A stretch of 64,000 bases of DNA from the NCBI RefSeq assembly GCF_017875765.1, contig NZ_JAGGNA010000001.1, forward strand, positions 2,755,001 through 2,819,000, read 5' to 3'. A program made the position numbers and the translations under genes. The notes below the pieces were generated by a model. That model was not told the DNA's origin, ran no database searches, and saw only the letters and a program-made list of their open reading frames with translations. This document shows, piece by piece, positions 53,094-60,511 of this stretch. Origin of the DNA: Flavobacterium sp. CG_23.5 (lineage in GTDB: Bacteria; Bacteroidota; Bacteroidia; Flavobacteriales; Flavobacteriaceae). Within the stretch, counting starts at the first letter, position 1; the number at the start of each line of letters is the position of its first letter.

Positions 53094-53112
53094 ATTATTT
53101 AAAAATGGCTTC

Positions 53113-54471
53113 TTAATTTCTTTCAAAAGCTTTCAAGAAATTTTCGAATTTAGTTTCAAGATTATCAAATCCTGTAGAAAAATAAGAACTCATAGCAACT
53201 TCGGTACTGTCATTGAATTTTAAGTAAAGTACTTCGTCGTAATATTGGATAGTAATTGTTTCGCCATTGCCATTATATGACCAATGTCCTCCATTAGTAT
53301 AAAATGAATCTTTAACCCATACTGGTACTTCATTATCGTAGCTATACCCTTTTTCTGAACGGTAGACAACGTCAGCTATCTTAGTTCCGTCTTTTTTGGA
53401 TACTAATATCAGTTTCAAGTTTTTATTTGAATTGACCACATTCCCTTCAGAATACTTTTTATTGTATGTGTTTTGAGCCGTGTAATATGCTTTGTAGTCA
53501 GCTTTAGGGCTTTGGTAATCAGGATCAGTAGGATAGACCAAGGTTTTCTCTAAAGCTTCTTCATCTTTAGTTTGTGTAGCGATATCCATATCGGCTACAA
53601 TGATAAAGTTATCCATGATTTGAACCAGACCATTTGCTTTGCCTTGGTATTGAATAAGGTCTTCATCTTCTATTAAAGCATCAATGTCAGCAGTGCTTCC
53701 TGCGGTAAATGAAACTAAATTTTTCCCGTTGTAAGTAAATGAAGATTTAGCCGTGTTTTGAGTTGCTTTCTTACTTCCAGTGATTTCATATGTATAGCCA
53801 TCATTTAAAACCATTTTGAAGCTAGATTCATCTGGAGTTTCTACAGTACCGGTATATTTTGCAGTTGTTGTAAAAGTTGCAGCTTGCACATTATCAATAG
53901 TTAGAATTGCATCTACTGAAGTTGGTAAATAAAATTCATCATTTATAGTAGTTCCAGATTGCCAATTATAACTGTCTTCAAGTTTTACTTTTATGTTTGA
54001 TGAGTTACTTTTAGAGGATAGTGTTGCATTGTTAGCAGTTTGAGTTGCTTTTGCAGGGAAGACAAATTTTAATTCAGTGGTTGAAGCTGTTTTAACCCAA
54101 ATTTTTGTTGAATTATTCCAGGTGTAAATTCCATATACACCAGAAACATTTAGAATATCTTCTATTTCATTATCGTTTTTTCCATTGAAAATGTCAACAG
54201 AACTGATACTTAATAAATTACCTAAATTTTGAATGGCTTCAATAGCTCCAGATGTTTTTGATTTATCCATTTGAACTACCATTTCATTGGCTTCAGCCTC
54301 TAATTTCACTTTTTGTTCAGCTGGAGTTAATTTAGAATAAGGTTGTTTGATGATGTTTGCAATTTGCTCGGTTAGACTTCCTTCAGTAGTGGTGTCTGGA
54401 TTGTCATTGCTGGTACAAGAGACGGTAAGTTGCGAAATAATTACTGAAAACAAGAAAATTTTTTTAATCAT
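53113..54471 (-). CDS. Hypothetical lipoprotein
   Basis: 452 residues with a lipoprotein signal (FSVIISQLTVSC) and an Asp/Thr-rich linker (TSNDNPDTTTEG). A short helical part (about 35-105, including KLTPAEQKVKLEAEANEMVV) precedes a beta-rich body full of N, T, S and K, and the C-terminal ~25 residues are helical (NLETKFENFLKAFERN). It resembles several uncharacterised Flavobacterium lipoproteins; I do not recognise a named domain. Single gene, tail to tail with the TonB receptor pair. The upstream spacer has a small ATCAATC/GATTGAT inverted repeat but no promoter match on its strand. Confidence 0.65.
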   Translation of the reverse strand: MIKKIFLFSVIISQLTVSCTSNDNPDTTTEGSLTEQIANIIKQPYSKLTPAEQKVKLEAEANEMVVQMDKSKTSGAIEAIQNLGNLLSISSVDIFNGKNDNEIEDILNVSGVYGIYTWNNSTKIWVKTASTTELKFVFPAKATQTANNATLSSKSNSSNIKVKLEDSYNWQSGTTINDEFYLPTSVDAILTIDNVQAATFTTTAKYTGTVETPDESSFKMVLNDGYTYEITGSKKATQNTAKSSFTYNGKNLVSFTAGSTADIDALIEDEDLIQYQGKANGLVQIMDNFIIVADMDIATQTKDEEALEKTLVYPTDPDYQSPKADYKAYYTAQNTYNKKYSEGNVVNSNKNLKLILVSKKDGTKIADVVYRSEKGYSYDNEVPVWVKDSFYTNGGHWSYNGNGETITIQYYDEVLYLKFNDSTEVAMSSYFSTGFDNLETKFENFLKAFERN

Positions 54472-54652
54472 GGTAAATGAATTAAGTTAGGGGGTTTGTT
54501 TAATCAATCTTTTTGATTGATATTGTAAAATTTAGATTTTGTTTTTTTAACAATAAAACATCTAAATTTGCGTCCAAAATTAGTCTTTTTTAGTGTTCTC
54601 ACAATACCCACTTTTAGTGATATTCAATCGTAACCTAGCTTTAGAATATTCG

Positions 54653-54680
54653 TTGGATGAAATTAGTTTATTTATCTTTG
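54653..54680 (+). promoter_or_regulatory. Promoter of the alpha/beta hydrolase gene
   Basis: TTG (54653-54655), a 17-base spacer and TATCTTTG (54673-54680), 39 bases before the ATG. Full consensus match with the spacer at the lower limit. Confidence 0.6.
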
Positions 54681-54719
54681 TAAGATTTCTTAATAATAAA
54701 TTTACCTAATCCTTATAAA

Positions 54720-55481
54720 ATGCTCTACTCAAAAATAGAAGGTTCAGGCAAACCGCTTTTAATCCTCCACGGCTTTCTGGGAATGTCCGATAATTGGAAA
54801 ACACTTGGAGCTCAATTTGCCGCCGATGGTTTTCAAGTTCATATGATCGATTTACGCAATCACGGACGAAGTTTACATTCGGAGGAATTTAGTTATGAAA
54901 TCATGGTTCAGGATATTTTTGACTATTGTCAAGCCAATAGTTTACAAAACATCAATATCATCGGTCATTCCATGGGCGGAAAAGTGGCCATGCTTTTGGC
55001 GACAACTCATCCGGAATTAGTAGATAAATTGATTGTTGCTGATATTGGACCAAAATTTTATCCGCAACACCATCAGGATATTTTAGCGGGATTAAATGCA
55101 GTTGATTTTTCCAAAAAACCAACACGCAGTGAAGTCGAAGAAATTATGTCACCACATATTCCTGATTTTGGAACGCGACAATTTTTAATGAAAAGTTTGT
55201 ATTGGCAAGAACCGGGACAACTCGCATTCCGATTTAATCTGGAAGTTTTCAATAAAAAAATGGAAGAAATAGGAGTTCCATTGCCTCCCAATGCTATTTT
55301 TGAGAAACCAACATTATTTATACGCGGCGGAAAATCTAATTATATTTTGGACAGCGATTTCGAAAATATAAAGCAGCATTTCCCTGATGCAAGTTTAGAA
55401 ACGATTCCTAATGTAGGGCATTGGCTTCATGCCGAAAATCCAATTCTGTTTCATCAAATAGCAAGTTCCTTTTTAAAATAA
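54720..55481 (+). CDS. Alpha/beta-hydrolase, YbfF-like esterase
   Basis: 253 residues, no signal peptide. Oxyanion loop LLILHGFLGMSDNW, nucleophile elbow IIGHSMGGKVAML (Ser in GHSMGG), a helical cap (about 120-190), and the acid and His near LFIRGGKSNYI and IPNVGHWLHAENP. The order and size fit YbfF-type acyl-CoA/ester hydrolases of unknown physiological substrate. It has its own promoter; the holin-IV-like gene follows after 54 bases and may be read through. Cytoplasmic. Confidence 0.86.
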   Translation: MLYSKIEGSGKPLLILHGFLGMSDNWKTLGAQFAADGFQVHMIDLRNHGRSLHSEEFSYEIMVQDIFDYCQANSLQNINIIGHSMGGKVAMLLATTHPELVDKLIVADIGPKFYPQHHQDILAGLNAVDFSKKPTRSEVEEIMSPHIPDFGTRQFLMKSLYWQEPGQLAFRFNLEVFNKKMEEIGVPLPPNAIFEKPTLFIRGGKSNYILDSDFENIKQHFPDASLETIPNVGHWLHAENPILFHQIASSFLK

Positions 55482-55535
55482 ATTAAACAGATTTAAATAT
55501 TTACTACATTTATTAAAATTTTAAAACAAAAATCT

Positions 55536-55880
55536 ATGAATTTATTACTCAGAATCCTTATTACATCCGGTTTAGTATTGCTAATTGCCCACTTTATGCC
55601 AGGAGTCCATGTGGATAATTTTACTACAGCTTTAATCGTGGCGATAGTTCTTGGTTTGCTTAACATATTTATCAAGCCTATATTGGTGCTACTGACTTTG
55701 CCAGTTACTATTGTTACATTAGGATTGTTTTTACTAGTGATAAATGCGGTAATTATTTTGTTGTGTACTAATATAGTAGGCGGATTTCATGTTGATTCAT
55801 TTTGGACTGCCTTAATCTTTAGTATTGTATTGTCACTATTACAATCTATAATGAATGGTATATTGGGAGAAGGAAAGTAA
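55536..55880 (+). CDS. Phage-holin superfamily IV (DUF360) membrane protein
   Basis: 114 residues, four membrane segments with the family pattern: LITSGLVLLIAHFMPGVHVD, ALIVAIVLGLLNIFIKPIL, LTLPVTIVTLGLFLLVINAV and a last segment ALIFSIVLSLLQSIMNGILG. Despite the family name it is a common chromosomal protein, not a phage sign; no phage genes are nearby. Function unknown. It precedes the copper cluster but is separated from it by a spacer with a -7-like element. Confidence 0.85.
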   Translation: MNLLLRILITSGLVLLIAHFMPGVHVDNFTTALIVAIVLGLLNIFIKPILVLLTLPVTIVTLGLFLLVINAVIILLCTNIVGGFHVDSFWTALIFSIVLSLLQSIMNGILGEGK

Positions 55881-55937
55881 TTGCTTATTTTAACAAGTAA
55901 TTATGAGTTAATGAACTAGCTGTAATAGTTAATTCAA

Positions 55938-55945
55938 TACCTTTG
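55938..55945 (+). promoter_or_regulatory. Candidate -7 element before the copper cluster
   Basis: TACCTTTG, a perfect TAnnTTTG, 19 bases before the ATG of the Cys-rich protein. No TTG at 17-23 bases upstream, so an activator-dependent promoter (for example by the AraC-type protein of the cluster) is possible. Confidence 0.4.
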
Positions 55946-55964
55946 TTTTTTACAAAAGTAAATT

Positions 55965-56330
55965 ATGACAAAAAAGGTTTACATATTACTATTGGTTATG
56001 CTTGGTTTCTTTATGATGCCAAGCATGGCTTTTGCATGTGAATCTAAATCGGAGAAAACGAGTTGTACAAAAGAATCTGCTTCGCAAACTTGTGAAAAAG
56101 AATGTTGCAACAAGGAAAAAAAATCAAAAAGCCATGAGGGCTGTGACGGAGGCTGTAAACATGTTTCATGCGGCAGCTCAGTAGTTAATTTGGCTTTGTC
56201 TTCTCCATTTTATGTTGAAATCAATACGCAACTTTTTAGTTTTTCACCTGAGAAACAAAATTATTATTACTCAGAAATCTTTATCTCTTCTGATTTCCGT
56301 TCGATTTGGCTTCCACCTAAAATAAGCTAA
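55965..56330 (+). CDS. Small exported Cys-rich protein of the copper cluster
   Basis: 121 residues. Signal peptide (about 1-24, ending MAFA), then a 45-residue segment with eight cysteines (25, 34, 43, 47, 48, 60, 64 and 69) and many Lys, Ser and His (TCEKECCNKEKK, GCDGGCKH). A hydrophobic/aromatic C-terminal part follows (VVNLALSSPFYVEINTQLF; later RSIWLPPKIS). The Cys/His clustering suggests periplasmic or membrane-face metal binding, in keeping with the downstream copper genes. I do not recognise a named family. A hairpin right after it may partly separate its transcript from the rest. Confidence 0.7.
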   Translation: MTKKVYILLLVMLGFFMMPSMAFACESKSEKTSCTKESASQTCEKECCNKEKKSKSHEGCDGGCKHVSCGSSVVNLALSSPFYVEINTQLFSFSPEKQNYYYSEIFISSDFRSIWLPPKIS

Positions 56331-56333
56331 ATC

Positions 56334-56355
56334 TTTTATGCACAGCCATAAAAGG
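56334..56355 (+). promoter_or_regulatory. Small hairpin downstream of the Cys-rich gene
   Basis: CTTTTATG (56334-56341) and CATAAAAG (56348-56355) form a perfect 8-bp stem with a CACAGC loop, four bases after the stop. No T run follows, so it may protect or attenuate the transcript rather than end it. Confidence 0.4.
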
Positions 56356-56479
56356 GTCTAATTCAAAGCGGAAAATGCTTTAAAATCATTAAATTTATAG
56401 TCATATTTAATTTGAATTTTAACGATAATGTTAGAATTTGAAAATGACTATTTACTAATTCAACTTAAAATTATATACA

Positions 56480-57355
56480 ATGAACACAATAAAAAAATTA
56501 TTGATGGCAGTTACACTATTGCTTTCAATCACAATAACTAATGCACAAATTAAAAATGCTAAAACAGAAACTATAAAAATTTATGGGAACTGCGGAATGT
56601 GCAAGACTACTATTGAAAAAGCGGGAAATCTTAAAAAAGTAGCGCTGGTAGATTGGAACAAAGACACCAAAATGGCAACGCTTACTTACGATTCACAAAA
56701 AACAAATCAAGATGAAATCTTAAAACGCATCGCTTTGGCGGGTTACGACAGCGAAAAATTCCTGGCTCCTGATACTGCTTATAATAGTCTTGCCGGTTGT
56801 TGTCAATATGACCGTGAGGCAAAAGTTGCTGTAAAAAGCGAAACTAAAACTGAAATGGGAACTATGGAAAATCACAGTCAACACGCTATGGCATCAGAAT
56901 CAACAATGACCGTTCAAAAAAAGGAAAATAAATTGAATCCTGTTTTTGAAACTTATTTTTCATTGAAAGATGGTTTAGTGAAAACGGATGGTAAAATGGC
57001 TGCTGCCAAAGCGAAAGAAGTATTGAATTCCTTAACCGCTGTAAACATGAACGACTTGCCAATGGATGTTCACATGGTTTGGATGAAAGTAATGAAAGAT
57101 TTAATGGCTGATGCCAAGAGTATTTCTGAAACAGAAGATATTAAAAAACAAAGAACCGTGTTTATGGGCTTGTCTAAAAACATCTATGCTTTGATAAAAG
57201 TGGCGAAGTACGAAACTCCAGTTTTTTATCAATTTTGTCCAATGGCAGATGGAGGAAAAGGAGCCAATTGGTTAAGCAAAGACAATGCAATTAAAAATCC
57301 ATATTATGGTTCTCAAATGATGTCTTGTGGTAAAACGGTCGAAACCATTAAATAA
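56480..57355 (+). CDS. Periplasmic HMA plus DUF3347 metal-binding protein
   Basis: 291 residues. Signal peptide MNTIKKLLMAVTLLLSITIT-NAQ; heavy-metal-associated domain at about 30-97 with GNCGMCKTTIEKA (Cys38, Cys41); a Met/His-rich linker (METENHSQHAM-type); and DUF3347 at about 150-285 ending FCPMADGG-KGANWLS and KNPYYGSQMMSCG. HMA domains bind Cu(I); DUF3347 is often the C-terminal part of CusB-type adaptors in Bacteroidota. A periplasmic carrier that feeds copper or silver to the Cus pump is a reasonable inference. The HMA-AraC regulator gene starts two bases after its stop. Confidence 0.88.
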   Translation: MNTIKKLLMAVTLLLSITITNAQIKNAKTETIKIYGNCGMCKTTIEKAGNLKKVALVDWNKDTKMATLTYDSQKTNQDEILKRIALAGYDSEKFLAPDTAYNSLAGCCQYDREAKVAVKSETKTEMGTMENHSQHAMASESTMTVQKKENKLNPVFETYFSLKDGLVKTDGKMAAAKAKEVLNSLTAVNMNDLPMDVHMVWMKVMKDLMADAKSISETEDIKKQRTVFMGLSKNIYALIKVAKYETPVFYQFCPMADGGKGANWLSKDNAIKNPYYGSQMMSCGKTVETIK

Positions 57356-57357
57356 AA

Positions 57358-57918
57358 ATGAAGATTTATATCAAAAATATGGTATGCAATCGCTGTATAA
57401 ATGTCGTGAAGTCCGAAGTTGAAAAAATTGGACTTCACGCTATTTCAGTTCAATTAGGCGAAGTACTACTTTCAGAAGATTTCAAGGAGGGCGAGAAAGA
57501 GCGATTGTCAAAAAGTTTGCACGAACTTGGTTTTGAATTATTAGATGATAAAACAAGTATAACTATTGAGCGGATTAAAAATCTGATTGTTGATATGGTA
57601 CATTATCAAAATACCGAATTAAAAATCAATTTATCACATTATTTAGCGGAACACTTGATGCAAGATTATAACACATTAAGCAATCTGTTTTCTGAAGTGG
57701 AAGGGAAAACTATAGAACATTACTTTATTACTCAAAAAATTGAAAGAGTAAAAGAGTTGCTTCTGTATGATGAATTTACATTGAGCGAAATTGCTATTCA
57801 ATTGAAATATAACGATGTAGCGCATTTGAGCAATCAGTTTAAAAAGGTAACGGGTTTGACGCCAACATACTTCAAAAAAGCAAAAGAAGCCATCCGATTC
57901 GAAATTGACAAATTATAA
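57358..57918 (+). CDS. HMA-AraC fusion regulator, probable copper/silver sensor
   Basis: 186 residues, no signal peptide. Residues 1-65 look like a heavy-metal-associated domain: KIYIKNMVCNRCINVVKSEV with Cys10 and Cys13, and a late ELGFELLDD strand. Residues 75-182 are an AraC-type DNA-binding domain with both helix-turn-helices (SHYLAEHLMQDYNTLSNLFS and FTLSEIAIQLKYNDVAHLSN, then FKKVTGLTPTYFK). A cytoplasmic protein that reads metal through its own HMA domain and switches the flanking genes is the natural inference. The usual AraC ligand domain is absent. It overlaps no gene but lies two bases after the HMA-DUF3347 gene, so it is probably autoregulated with it. Confidence 0.85.
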   Translation: MKIYIKNMVCNRCINVVKSEVEKIGLHAISVQLGEVLLSEDFKEGEKERLSKSLHELGFELLDDKTSITIERIKNLIVDMVHYQNTELKINLSHYLAEHLMQDYNTLSNLFSEVEGKTIEHYFITQKIERVKELLLYDEFTLSEIAIQLKYNDVAHLSNQFKKVTGLTPTYFKKAKEAIRFEIDKL

Positions 57919-58027
57919 ATTTTACAATTTATTATCAATATTATACAATAATCTAAAACGATTATTTTTAGAACTTTGAATAGTTAAAATAAAGCTAGAA
58001 GTAAAAATAAAACTAAAAAATATTAAA

Positions 58028-58738
58028 ATGAAAAAAGTATTCTTATCAATTGTAATTATGGCTGTAACTTTAACAGCTTGTAATCAGAAAGTCAAGCAGG
58101 TTGAAGAAACAAAAGTTGAAAAAACTGTTGCAACCACAGATTTATATGCTTGTTCTATGCATCCCGAAGTAACGGGAAAGAAAGGGGATAAATGTTCTAT
58201 TTGTGGTATGGAACTAACAGTACCGGTTAATGAAGCTACAACTGTTACTCCAAATACGACTGTTGAAACAAAAACAGAATCAACTGTTACAACAACTTCC
58301 CAATCTTCATTTTCTACAAGTGAAATTGTAGCAAATTATTTGAAAATAAAAAATGCATTTATTAAGGACGATTCAAAAGGTGCGGCGAATGCAGCTAAAG
58401 CATTATATGCGACTTTCAATAGTTTAGATGGCAAGTCATTGGACACGAAAATGAAAGCGGAATACATTGATATAAAAGATGATGCTAAAGAACATGCGGA
58501 ACACATTGGTAGCAATGCTGGAAATATTGAACACCAAAGAGAACATTTTGCTATGTTGAGTAAAGACATAAATGATTTGATAAAAACTTTTGGAACGACT
58601 CAAAAATTGTATCAGGATTATTGCCCAATGTATGACCAAGGGAAAAGCGGATATTGGATTAGCGAAATTAAAGAGATCAAAAATCCGTATTATGGTTCGC
58701 AAATGCTTACTTGCGGAGGAATAAAAAAAACCTTTTAA
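58028..58738 (+). CDS. Lipoprotein with heavy-metal-binding domain plus DUF3347
   Basis: 236 residues. Lipoprotein signal VTLTAC (Cys18); heavy-metal-binding (YHS-like) domain with YACSMHPEVTGKKGDKCSIC (Cys42, His45, Cys56, Cys59) followed by GMEL; a Thr-rich linker (about 65-98); DUF3347 at about 103-232 ending YCPMYDQGKSGYWIS and KNPYYGSQMLTCG. It is a second DUF3347 protein, paralogous to the one 1.5 kb upstream, and the metal domain is like that at the N terminus of CusB at the window end. Likely a periplasmic metal trap or hand-over protein. Two bases (one base between stop and ATG) from the next gene. Confidence 0.87.
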   Translation: MKKVFLSIVIMAVTLTACNQKVKQVEETKVEKTVATTDLYACSMHPEVTGKKGDKCSICGMELTVPVNEATTVTPNTTVETKTESTVTTTSQSSFSTSEIVANYLKIKNAFIKDDSKGAANAAKALYATFNSLDGKSLDTKMKAEYIDIKDDAKEHAEHIGSNAGNIEHQREHFAMLSKDINDLIKTFGTTQKLYQDYCPMYDQGKSGYWISEIKEIKNPYYGSQMLTCGGIKKTF

Positions 58739-58739
58739 A

Positions 58740-59210
58740 ATGAAAATCGTTATCAAAAGAATAATAATTTCAGGTTGTGTTATTCTTTTGCTATTACAAT
58801 TTTATCAACCCGTCCGTAATTTAGATTATGGACGGGTTCTACCAATTCATTTTAACAAAACATATAATGTTCCTTCAAATGTTAACAACATTTTAAAGAC
58901 TTCCTGTTATGATTGTCACAGTAATAATACAAAATATCCTTGGTATTCCTATATTCAGCCAACGAGAATGTTTATGGATAGCCATACTACTGAAGGAAAA
59001 GAGAATTTAAATTTCAGTGAATTTGGTAATTATTCTAAACGAAAACAAGGGAATAAATTAGATAGAATTATCAAACAAATTAAATCAGATGAAATGCCAT
59101 TGTCTTCTTATACCTTAATCCACAGAAATGCTAAACTCACTATAGAGAATAAAGCAGTATTGATACATTGGATGGAGCGAATGAGAGATAGTATTTCTAT
59201 AGAAAATTAA
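58740..59210 (+). CDS. Haem-binding-domain protein with CxxCH
   Basis: 156 residues. One N-terminal membrane anchor (about 7-22), then a periplasmic domain with SCYDCHSNNTKYPWYSYIQP: Cys56, Cys59, His60 form a c-type haem attachment motif, and a Met-rich stretch (TRMFMDSHTT; later DEMPLSSYTLIH) may give the sixth ligand. This is the Bacteroidota haem-binding domain seen in small membrane cytochromes. Within a copper efflux cluster, immediately before cusA, it may move electrons to keep copper reduced or be a copper-sensitive oxidase partner; this is inference. ATG is one base after the previous stop. Confidence 0.85.
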   Translation: MKIVIKRIIISGCVILLLLQFYQPVRNLDYGRVLPIHFNKTYNVPSNVNNILKTSCYDCHSNNTKYPWYSYIQPTRMFMDSHTTEGKENLNFSEFGNYSKRKQGNKLDRIIKQIKSDEMPLSSYTLIHRNAKLTIENKAVLIHWMERMRDSISIEN

Positions 59211-59215
59211 ATAGT

Positions 59216-60511
59216 ATGGTAGAAAAACTCATATCATTTTCTCTGAAAAATCGAGTAATAGTATTGCTTGTTTCCGCCTGTCTATTTGGTTGGGGTATTT
59301 ATAGCTTGCAACAAAATCCCATTGATGCCATACCCGATTTATCAGAAAATCAGGTTATTGTTTTTACCGAATGGATGGGAAGGAGTCCGCAGGTTATTGA
59401 AGATCAGGTAACTTATCCTTTGGTTTCTAATTTGCAAGACATTCCAAAAGTGAAGAACATTCGGGGTGCATCCATGTTTGGGATGAGTTTTGTCTATATC
59501 ATTTTTGAAGATGGCGTCGATGCTTATTGGGCTAGAACCCGCGTTTTGGAAAGATTAAACTATGCGCAACGATTGTTGCCTCAAAATGTCGTGCCAACCT
59601 TAGGTCCTGATGGTACGGGTGTCGGACATATTTTTTGGTATCATTTAAAAGCCAATGGTATGGACTTGGGAGAGCAAAGAGCGCTGCAAGATTGGTATGT
59701 GAAATTTGCATTGCAAACCGTTCCCGGTGTGGCGGAAGTGGCTTCCTTTGGCGGTTTTGAAAAACAGTATCAATTGGTATTGGATCCTTTAAAAATGCAG
59801 TACTATAACGTAAGCATGATGGAAGTGATGAATGCCGTTAAGGCCAACAATAACGATGTTGGCGGACGAAAGTTTGAAATGAGCAACATGTCTTACATTG
59901 TGAGAGGATTGGGTTATATCAAAAACATAAAAGAGGTAGAAAATATTGCCATTAAAAATTACAATGCTGTTCCCGTAAGAGTAAAAGATCTTGGTTCTGT
60001 ACAAATGGGAGGCGATTTGCGCTTGGGAATTTTTGACGAAAATGGCGACGGAGAAGTAGTCGGTGGAATTGTGGTCATGCGATATGGGGAAAATGCCGAT
60101 AAAGTAATAAAAGCGGTGAAATTGAAAATGAAAGAAGTCGAAAAGGGACTTCCACAAGGTGTTACTTTCAAAACTTCCTATGACAGAAGCGAACTAATAG
60201 AGCAAGCAGTCGAATCCGTTAAAGGAACTTTAATCGAAGAGATGATTGTGGTATCTATTATAGTTCTTCTGTTCCTTTTTCATTGGAGAAGTGCACTAAT
60301 TATCCTCATTCAGTTGCCCATATCCGTTGCTGTAGGTTTTATTTTGCTTCAAGTTTTTGGGATTACATCCAATATTATGTCATTAACGGGAATTGCACTT
60401 GCGATAGGCGTTGTGGTCGATGACGGTATTGTAATGGTCGAAAATGCATATAGAAGTATTTCAGAAAAACAAGAAGAGATGGATAGTAATCAACAATCGA
60501 CTGATAAATGA
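59216..60511 (+). CDS. cusA: CusA-type RND metal pump, N-terminal half
   Basis: 431 residues corresponding to the first part of a ~1050-residue CusA/CzcA pump: membrane segment 1 (RVIVLLVSACLFGWGIYSL), the porter subdomains (NPIDAIPDLSENQVIVFTEW, GASMFGMSFVYIIFEDGVD), then segments 2-4, ending in the proton-relay segment IALAIGVVVDDGIVMVENAY and a charged tail. The protein stops in the cytoplasmic loop that normally joins segments 4 and 5. Its TGA overlaps the ATG of the second half (ATGA). Together the halves total 1076 residues and contain every expected part, so a two-subunit pump is more likely than a broken gene. Confidence 0.9.
   Translation: MVEKLISFSLKNRVIVLLVSACLFGWGIYSLQQNPIDAIPDLSENQVIVFTEWMGRSPQVIEDQVTYPLVSNLQDIPKVKNIRGASMFGMSFVYIIFEDGVDAYWARTRVLERLNYAQRLLPQNVVPTLGPDGTGVGHIFWYHLKANGMDLGEQRALQDWYVKFALQTVPGVAEVASFGGFEKQYQLVLDPLKMQYYNVSMMEVMNAVKANNNDVGGRKFEMSNMSYIVRGLGYIKNIKEVENIAIKNYNAVPVRVKDLGSVQMGGDLRLGIFDENGDGEVVGGIVVMRYGENADKVIKAVKLKMKEVEKGLPQGVTFKTSYDRSELIEQAVESVKGTLIEEMIVVSIIVLLFLFHWRSALIILIQLPISVAVGFILLQVFGITSNIMSLTGIALAIGVVVDDGIVMVENAYRSISEKQEEMDSNQQSTDK

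Noticed and set aside
54503..54521. ATCAATC/GATTGAT inverted repeat upstream of the hypothetical lipoprotein
   Set aside because: Seven-base A/T-rich arms are expected by chance in such sequence and no promoter accompanies them.
55536..55880. Prophage remnant suggested by the holin-family protein
   Set aside because: The family is a common chromosomal membrane protein and no other phage gene is near.
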